64,000 nucleotides of DNA from an uncultured Clostridia bacterium (GTDB lineage Bacteria > Bacillota > Clostridia > Christensenellales > UBA1242): contig CAOJFR010000002.1 of assembly GCA_948434855.1 (NCBI GenBank), forward strand, positions 1 through 64,000. Reading direction: 5' to 3'. The notes beneath the pieces are model-generated. The model saw only the letters and a list, made by a program, of their open reading frames with translations. It ran no database searches and was not told where the DNA came from. Positions within the stretch are counted from its first letter, which is position 1. Each line of letters opens with the position of its first letter. This document shows, piece after piece, positions 57,565 through 64,000 of the stretch. The position numbers were made by a program, and so were the translations under genes.

Positions 57565-60500
57565 ATGAGTAGTAACTTAAACATCAAAACAGAAAAGTTC
57601 GGGCTAACGGAGAGACACAAATTCGGCAAAATCAATGAAGTTATGGAAATCCCATACCTTGTTGAAGTTCAAAAAAATAGTTATCAAAGCTTCATAACAA
57701 AAGGTATTCGCGACGTGCTTCGTGATTTTTCTCCAATCACCGACACCGACAATCTCAATCGTTCAGATGCAAGAGAAGACAACACAGACTCACGTGTTGA
57801 GCTTTATTTTCTGGACCACAAACTAGATGGAAACCCAAAATACACAGAGGCAGAGTGCAAATCAAGAGATGCAACATATGCTCAGGCGCTCAAGGTTAAA
57901 GTTCGTTTGGTTTATAAAGAAACCGGCGAAGTTGTTGAGCAAGAAGTGTATATGGGAGACATTCCAATCATGACTGACAACGGCTCATTCATTATTAATG
58001 GTGCAGAGCGTGCAATTGTTAGCCAACTTGTTAAAAGCCCTAGCGTTTATTGCAATCAAGGCGTAAACAAAGCAGGCAATTTTGTTACTGAAACAGACAT
58101 CATTCCAGCACGTGGTGCATGGATTGAATGGGAAGAAGATAACAATAATGTTCTTTGGGTTCACGTTGACCGTTCAAGAAAATTGGTGGGAACAATCTTT
58201 TTAAGAGCCCTTGGTCTTTCAACAAACGAAGAGCTTCTTGAAATGTTTGATAATGACCCAACAATTGTTAAAACCATTGAAAAAGACCCAACAACAAGCC
58301 AAGAAGAGGCGTTAATTGAAATTTCAAAACGTCTTCGTCCTGGTGAAGTATTTAACCTTAAGGCTATTAAGAAAGACTTAGAAAAGAGATTTTATTCAAC
58401 AAGAAGATATGACATCACTGGTGTTGGACGTCATAAATTTAACCAAAAACTTAGCATTGCCAACAGAATCGAGGGCAAAACTCTTGCAGAGGACATTGTT
58501 ATTGGTGACAAAGTTTATGCAGCTGCTGGCGAAGTTTTGGATGCTGAAAGAGCAAGATTTGTTCAAAACTCAGGCGTAAACAAGGTTGCTGTTGAAGGCA
58601 AGCTTGGCAAATTTTATGTGCTTGGAAACAACCGTGTTGACCTTGCTGCATATTGTGGCTTAAACGCTGTTCAGGCAGAAATTGATGAAGATGTGCATCT
58701 TCCAACTTTGCTTGTGCTTTTAAATGGTTGCAAAAACAAAGAAGAAAAACAAAAAGTTATTAATGAAAACAGAGACGAGCTTTTGGGTCGTCATATTATG
58801 CTTGACGACATTTTGTCTGCAGTTAACTATCACCTTTGCATTAAACAAGGTCTTGGTGAGCTTGATGATGTTGACCACCTTGGCAACCGTAGAATTAAAA
58901 CAGTTGGCGAACTTTTGCAAGCACAATTCTTTATTGGAATGGCAAGACTTGAAAGAGTTATTTCAGAAAGAATGCAGGTTCAAAATGTTGAAGAAATCAG
59001 CCCAAGCACACTTATTAATGTGCGTCCAGTAAGTGCTGCAATCCGTGAATTTTTTGGCTCAAGCCAAATGTCACAGTTTATGGAACAAACAAACCCAATA
59101 GCATCGCTTACACATAAAAGAAAGGTTTCATCAATTGGACCTGGCGCGCTCACAAGAGAAAGAGCCGGCTTTGATGTTCGTGACGTGCACTACACTCACT
59201 ATGGTCGTCTATGTCCAAACGAAACTCCAGAAGGTCAAAACATTGGTCTTATCAACTCACTTGCAACTTATGCAAAAATTGATAAATATGGCTTTGTTGA
59301 AGCACCTTACAGAAGAATTGATAAAGAAACAGGAAAAGTAACAAACGAAGTTGTTTATATGACAGCTGATGTTGAGGAAAAATATGTTATTGCTCAGGCT
59401 AACGAAGAGTTAACTGAAGATGGCAAGCTTAAATCAGAAAGGGTAACTTGCCGTAAGAAAGGCGAAATTGTTGAGCTTCCAAGAGAGCAAATTGACTTTA
59501 TTGACGTTTCTCCAAAAGAACTTGTTTCTATTGCAACCACACTTGTTCCATTTATTGAAAATGACGATACAACTCGTGCGATGATGGCGTCTAACATGCA
59601 GCGTCAGGCTGTTCCACTACTTAAAACTGAGGCTCCAATTGTTGGCACTGGCACAGAGCACAGAATTGCTGTTGACAGTGGCGTTATGGTTATTGCAAAA
59701 TCAAACGGAACCGTTAAATATGTTAGTGGTGAAAAAATTGTTGTTGAAACAGCAAATGGCGATGAAGAATATAACCTTATTCCATTTGTTCGTTCAAACA
59801 GCGGAACTTGTATGCGTCAAAGACCAATCGTTAACCATGGTCAAAAAGTTAAGGCTGGCGATGTGCTTGCAGATGGTCCATCAACCAAAAATGGTGAACT
59901 TTCTATTGGTAAGAACATTCTTGTTGCATTCATGCCATGGGAAGGATATAACTTTGATGACGCTATTCTTATTTCAGATGAACTTGTTGAAGATGATGTT
60001 TTGACATCTATTCACATTGAAGAATATGAGCAAGATGCTCGTGACACAAAACTTGGACCAGAAGAAATTACTAGAGATATTCCAAATGTTGGTGAAGATG
60101 CACTTTCAAACCTTGATGAAAATGGTATTGTAAGAATTGGTGCTGAGGTTACCACAGGCGATATTTTGGTTGGTAAGGTTACACCAAAAGGTGAAACAGA
60201 GCTTACCCCAGAAGAAAGACTTCTTAGAGCTATTTTTGGTGAAAAAGCTAGAGAAGTTCGTGACACATCTCTTAGAGTTGGTCATGGTGAAGGCGGTATT
60301 GTTGTTGACGTTAAGGTGTTTACTCGTGAAAACAAAGACGAACTCTCTACTGGCGTAAGCAAACTCGTTAGAGTTTATATTGCTCAAAAGAGAAAGATGA
60401 GTGTTGGTGACAAAATGTCTGGTAGACACGGAAACAAGGGTGTTGTTTCAAGAATCCTTCCAAAGGCAGACATGCCATTCTTGCCAGACGGAACACCTGT

Positions 60501-61287
60501 TCAAATTTTGTTAAACCCACTTGGCGTTCCTTCTCGTATGAACATTGGTCAGCTTCTTGAAGTTCACCTTGGCTTTATTGCTAAGGCACTTGGTTGGAAG
60601 ATTGCAACCCCAGTTTTTGACGGTGCTAAAGAATCAGACATTCAAGAATTATTTAAACAAAACAACTTCCCAGAAGATGGAAAAATTCAGCTTTATGATG
60701 GAAGAACTGGTGAACCATTTGAAAACAGAACAACTGTTGGTATCATGTATATGCTTAAGCTTCACCACCTTGTTGTGGATAAGATGCACGCTCGTTCAAC
60801 TGGTCCATACTCACTTGTAACTCAACAACCTCTTGGCGGAAAAGCTCAGCTTGGTGGTCAGAGATTTGGTGAAATGGAAGTTTGGGCACTTGAAGCTTAT
60901 GGTGCAAGTAACATCTTGCAAGAAATGCTTACAGTTAAGTCAGATGACGTTGTTGGCCGTTTAAAGACTTATGAAGCCATTGTTAAAGGCGACAATATTA
61001 CAGAGCTTGGCATTCCAGAGTCATTCAAGGTATTAATTAAAGAGCTTCAGGGCTTAGCACTTGATATTAAGGTGCTTACTGAAGACAAGCAAGAAATCGG
61101 TCTTAAAGAGCTTATGGAAGATGATAGAGATATGCCTGAGCCACTTAGAAATAAGAACGATAGAAATGAAGAAGAAATTGAAGTTAACTTAAATCAAGAA
61201 GAAGATTTGACACCGGGCGAACTCGTTGATGATAGAAATTATGACGATGACGCAGGCAACTTATTTGACTTTGATGACGATTTATAA
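57565..61287 (+). CDS. rpoB: DNA-directed RNA polymerase subunit beta
   Basis: This is the beta subunit of RNA polymerase, about 1240 residues. The start is the ATG at 57565 after TTTGGAGGA; an upstream in-frame TTG is part of the ribosome binding site. Canonical blocks include EVQKNSYQSF, SSQMSQFMEQTNPIASLTHKRKVSSIGPGALTRERAGFDVRDVHYTHYGRLCPNETPEGQNIGLINSL in split form (the rifampicin-binding region), GQNILVAFMPWEGYNFDDAI-like, and GGKAQLGGQRFGEMEVWALEAYGA at the end. The rifampicin pocket reads as wild type. The C-terminus is acidic. No rplJ-rplL lies upstream, unlike most bacteria; the gene has its own promoter and leader. Confidence 0.98.
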   Translation: MSSNLNIKTEKFGLTERHKFGKINEVMEIPYLVEVQKNSYQSFITKGIRDVLRDFSPITDTDNLNRSDAREDNTDSRVELYFLDHKLDGNPKYTEAECKSRDATYAQALKVKVRLVYKETGEVVEQEVYMGDIPIMTDNGSFIINGAERAIVSQLVKSPSVYCNQGVNKAGNFVTETDIIPARGAWIEWEEDNNNVLWVHVDRSRKLVGTIFLRALGLSTNEELLEMFDNDPTIVKTIEKDPTTSQEEALIEISKRLRPGEVFNLKAIKKDLEKRFYSTRRYDITGVGRHKFNQKLSIANRIEGKTLAEDIVIGDKVYAAAGEVLDAERARFVQNSGVNKVAVEGKLGKFYVLGNNRVDLAAYCGLNAVQAEIDEDVHLPTLLVLLNGCKNKEEKQKVINENRDELLGRHIMLDDILSAVNYHLCIKQGLGELDDVDHLGNRRIKTVGELLQAQFFIGMARLERVISERMQVQNVEEISPSTLINVRPVSAAIREFFGSSQMSQFMEQTNPIASLTHKRKVSSIGPGALTRERAGFDVRDVHYTHYGRLCPNETPEGQNIGLINSLATYAKIDKYGFVEAPYRRIDKETGKVTNEVVYMTADVEEKYVIAQANEELTEDGKLKSERVTCRKKGEIVELPREQIDFIDVSPKELVSIATTLVPFIENDDTTRAMMASNMQRQAVPLLKTEAPIVGTGTEHRIAVDSGVMVIAKSNGTVKYVSGEKIVVETANGDEEYNLIPFVRSNSGTCMRQRPIVNHGQKVKAGDVLADGPSTKNGELSIGKNILVAFMPWEGYNFDDAILISDELVEDDVLTSIHIEEYEQDARDTKLGPEEITRDIPNVGEDALSNLDENGIVRIGAEVTTGDILVGKVTPKGETELTPEERLLRAIFGEKAREVRDTSLRVGHGEGGIVVDVKVFTRENKDELSTGVSKLVRVYIAQKRKMSVGDKMSGRHGNKGVVSRILPKADMPFLPDGTPVQILLNPLGVPSRMNIGQLLEVHLGFIAKALGWKIATPVFDGAKESDIQELFKQNNFPEDGKIQLYDGRTGEPFENRTTVGIMYMLKLHHLVVDKMHARSTGPYSLVTQQPLGGKAQLGGQRFGEMEVWALEAYGASNILQEMLTVKSDDVVGRLKTYEAIVKGDNITELGIPESFKVLIKELQGLALDIKVLTEDKQEIGLKELMEDDRDMPEPLRNKNDRNEEEIEVNLNQEEDLTPGELVDDRNYDDDAGNLFDFDDDL

Positions 61288-61307
61288 AATAATTTAAGGG
61301 GAAAAAC

Positions 61308-64000
61308 ATGTTTGAATTAAATAATTTTGACTCAATGCAAATCGGTATTGCAAGTCCTGAAAAGATTCGTGAATGGTCTTATGGCGAAGTTACAAAGCCA
61401 GAAACCATTAACTATAGAACACAAAAGCCAGAAAGAGATGGTCTTTATTGTGAAAGAATCTTTGGACCAACCAAAGACTGGGAATGTCATTGTGGAAAAT
61501 ATAAAAGAATTCGTTATAAAGGCGTAATCTGTGATAAGTGTGGTGTTGAAGTAACACGTGCAAAAGTTAGAAGAGAGAGAATGGGTCACATTGACCTTGT
61601 AACTCCAGTTTCGCACATTTGGTATTTTAAGGGTGTTCCTTCAAGAATTGGAACAGTTTTAAACATTTCAATTAAAAAACTTGAGCAAGTTTTATATTTC
61701 ACTTCATTTATTGTTACAGATCCTGGCACAACCGAATTTGAATATAAACAAATTTTAAACGATAGAGAATATCGTGAAGCCGTTGAAAAATATGGCTCTA
61801 AGGCTTTTAAGGCTGGAATGGGCGCAGAGGTAATTAAACAACTTTTGTCAGAAGTTGACCTTGCTGCAGAATCTAAACAGCTTAAAGAAGAGCTTAGAAA
61901 AGCAAAAGGACAAAAGAAACTCAATATTGCTAAACGTCTTGGCATTATTGATTCATTTATCAGAACTGGTGCAAAACCAGAATGGATGATTTTGGATGCA
62001 ATTCCAGTAGTTCCACCAGAACTTCGTCCAATGGTTCCACTTGATGGTGGCAGATTTGCAACCAGTGACGTTAATGACCTTTATAGAAGAGTTATTAACA
62101 GAAACAACCGTTTAAAGAAACTTATTGAGCTTGGTGCTCCAGAAATTATCTGCAGAAACGAAAAACGTATGCTTCAAGAAGCTGTTGACGCACTCATTGA
62201 CAACGGCAGAAGAGGTAAGCCAATTAGTGGTGCTGGCAACAGAGAGCTTAAATCTCTTTCAGCACTTCTTCGTGGAAAGCAGGGTCGTTTCCGTCAAAAC
62301 CTTCTTGGAAAGCGTGTTGACTATTCTGGACGTTCAGTTATCGTCGTTGGACCAAGCTTAAAATTCTATCAATGTGGTCTTCCAAAAGAAATGGCTCTTG
62401 AACTATTTAAGCCATTTATTATGAAAAGACTCGTTGACCTTAATCAATCACATAATATTAAGAGTGCAAAACACATTGTTGAGCGTGCAAGACCAGTTGT
62501 TTGGGATGTTCTTGAAGATGTTATTAAGGATCACCCAGTGCTTCTTAACCGTGCGCCAACACTTCACAGACTTTCAATTCAAGCCTTTGAGCCTGTTCTT
62601 GTTGAAGGCGGAGCAATGAAACTTCATCCACTCACCTGTACTGCGTTTAACGCTGACTTTGACGGTGACCAAATGGCTATTCACGTTCCACTTTCACTTG
62701 ATGCTCAAACTGAAGCTAGATATTTGATGATTTCGTCAAATAACATCTTAAAGCTTAGTGATGGCGAGCCAATTTCTGTGCCATATCAAGATATGCTTTA
62801 TGGTATTTATTATTTGACAGTAGAGCTTCCAAATGAAAAGGGTGAGGGCAAATCTTTTGCTGATGTTGATGAGGCTATTATGGCTTATCAAACTGGCAAC
62901 TGCAGCTTGCATTCAAAAGTTTCTGTTCGTGTTCAAAAAGAAATTGACGGCAAAGTTTATTCTGCAAGAATAAACACTACCGTTGGTAGAATGATTTTTA
63001 ATAAGGCAATCCCTGAAGGAATTGGTATCATTAAGAGAGAATCTCCTGAAGATATGCTTAAAAATGAAATTGAATTTGCAGTAAGCAAAAAGATGATGAA
63101 AAAAATAATCAAGGCTTGCTATGTTAATCTTGGTTCAACAAAAACTGCAATCATGCTTGACCAAATTAAAGAACTTGGTTATAAATATTCAACACTTGCA
63201 TCTCTTACAGCAAACCTATTTGATATTCGTGTTGCAAAAGACAGAGAACAAATTATTGCAGACGCAGATGCTTCTTCTGTGGTTGTTGACAAACAGTTTA
63301 AACGTGGTCTTATCACAAAAGATGAGAAGTCTGTTAAACTTTTAGACCTTTGGAGCAATGCTCGTATGCAAATTACTGATGAAACTATGGAAGCTTATGA
63401 GTGCAACAACCCTCTTAAGCTTATGGTTGATTCTGGTGCCCGTGGTTCTAAGGACAATATGTGTGACCTTTCTGGTATTCGTGGTCTTATGATGAGCACT
63501 TCAGGAAAGGTTATTGAAGTTCCTATTCGTTCAAGCTTTAGAGATGGCTTAAGCGTTATTGAATATTTCATTGCAACCCGTGGTGGTCGTAAGGGTATGG
63601 TCGATAAAGCGCTTAAAACTGCAGACGCAGGTTATTTGACACGTCGTCTTGTGGATGTTGCTCAAGAAGTTGTTGTTGATGACGAAGACTGTTTTGCTAC
63701 CCTTGGTGAAAAAGTTAAGGGTATGGACATTTCTGCTATTTATGATGAAGACAGCATGGTTGAGTCTATTAGTTCTCGTATTGTTGGAAGATATACAGTT
63801 AATGATGTATGTGATCCAAAAACTGGTGAAGTTATTGTTCCTGCAGACACAATGATTTCAGTTGAACAAGCTGAAGCTGTTGAAAAGGCAGGCGTTGAAA
63901 AGGTTACAATCAGAACAGTATTCACTTGTAAATCAAAAGTCGGTGTTTGTGCAAAATGTTATGGCAGAGACATGTCTTGCAGATCTAGAGTTAAGGTTGG
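61308..64000 (+). CDS. rpoC: DNA-directed RNA polymerase subunit beta', 3'-truncated by window
   Basis: About 897 codons of rpoC are present, starting with ATG after AAGGGG, 20 bp after rpoB. The N-terminal zinc-binding motif CHCGKYKRIRYKGVICDKCGVEV is followed by RRERMGHIDLVTPVSHIWY and the bridge and lid regions. The active site NADFDGDQMAIHVPLS carries three catalytic Asp. DLSGIRGLMMSTSGKVIEVPI (trigger-loop vicinity) is followed, at the window end, by the second zinc site CKSKVGVCAKCYGRDMSC. Reading is open to base 64000. No inteins or large insertions were seen. Confidence 0.98.
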   Translation, partial: MFELNNFDSMQIGIASPEKIREWSYGEVTKPETINYRTQKPERDGLYCERIFGPTKDWECHCGKYKRIRYKGVICDKCGVEVTRAKVRRERMGHIDLVTPVSHIWYFKGVPSRIGTVLNISIKKLEQVLYFTSFIVTDPGTTEFEYKQILNDREYREAVEKYGSKAFKAGMGAEVIKQLLSEVDLAAESKQLKEELRKAKGQKKLNIAKRLGIIDSFIRTGAKPEWMILDAIPVVPPELRPMVPLDGGRFATSDVNDLYRRVINRNNRLKKLIELGAPEIICRNEKRMLQEAVDALIDNGRRGKPISGAGNRELKSLSALLRGKQGRFRQNLLGKRVDYSGRSVIVVGPSLKFYQCGLPKEMALELFKPFIMKRLVDLNQSHNIKSAKHIVERARPVVWDVLEDVIKDHPVLLNRAPTLHRLSIQAFEPVLVEGGAMKLHPLTCTAFNADFDGDQMAIHVPLSLDAQTEARYLMISSNNILKLSDGEPISVPYQDMLYGIYYLTVELPNEKGEGKSFADVDEAIMAYQTGNCSLHSKVSVRVQKEIDGKVYSARINTTVGRMIFNKAIPEGIGIIKRESPEDMLKNEIEFAVSKKMMKKIIKACYVNLGSTKTAIMLDQIKELGYKYSTLASLTANLFDIRVAKDREQIIADADASSVVVDKQFKRGLITKDEKSVKLLDLWSNARMQITDETMEAYECNNPLKLMVDSGARGSKDNMCDLSGIRGLMMSTSGKVIEVPIRSSFRDGLSVIEYFIATRGGRKGMVDKALKTADAGYLTRRLVDVAQEVVVDDEDCFATLGEKVKGMDISAIYDEDSMVESISSRIVGRYTVNDVCDPKTGEVIVPADTMISVEQAEAVEKAGVEKVTIRTVFTCKSKVGVCAKCYGRDMSCRSRVKV

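Overview
The window is AT-rich DNA of a low-GC, Gram-positive, endospore-forming lineage, most likely an uncultured Clostridia-type anaerobe. This is inferred from AGGAG-type ribosome binding sites and sigma-A-like promoters, a gerA germinant-receptor operon, a YtaF-like sporulation protein, VanW and YolD proteins, and the Firmicutes-style parAB-parS, rpsF-ssb-rpsR-dnaB and str/rpoBC blocks. I cannot name a species. Both ends cut genes: cvpA on the left and rpoC on the right. I recognised no rRNA, tRNA, CRISPR array, insertion sequence or prophage.

Layout. 1-2.2 kb: tail of cvpA, three perfect parS palindromes and parA-parB (minus strand). 2.3-9.3 kb: YtaF-like protein, a heterodimeric ABC exporter, VanW protein and CCA-adding enzyme. 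9.4-15.7 kb: a lipoprotein, a MacB/FtsX-type ABC transporter and leuS. 15.9-25.4 kb: a tight glycogen operon (malQ-glgB-glgA-glgP-GH13 amylase) in which GlgB carries AT-hook repeats at its C-terminus. 25.5-27.7 kb: two nucleotidyltransferases and a YfcE-type phosphatase. 27.8-29.6 kb: a SAM-riboswitch-like leader lacking stem P4, upstream of a Y-family DNA polymerase and a YolD protein. 29.7-33.4 kb: glmM-glmS and dUTPase. 33.5-36.3 kb: an unknown gene, then a chromosomal ParM-like actin with an acidic partner. 36.4-40.3 kb: gerA-type operon. 40.3-43 kb: P-type ATPase (minus strand). 43.2-47 kb: rpsF-ssb-rpsR, two coiled-coil unknowns in place of the expected rplI, and dnaB. 47-51.6 kb: a DUF4097-like surface protein and small unknown genes. 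51.7-56.2 kb: rpsL-rpsG-fusA-tuf. 56.2-57.5 kb: a non-coding-rich stretch with paired hairpins, a ten-copy 11-bp array and a small HTH gene. 57.3-64 kb: rpoB-rpoC behind their own structured leader.

The genes combine chromosome segregation, translation, replication and transcription housekeeping, which suggests an origin-proximal location, with glycogen turnover, amino-sugar synthesis and spore germination. The least explained signals are the non-coding elements after tuf, the SAM-riboswitch-like leader before a DNA polymerase, the AT-hook tail on GlgB, and the ParM-like pair.
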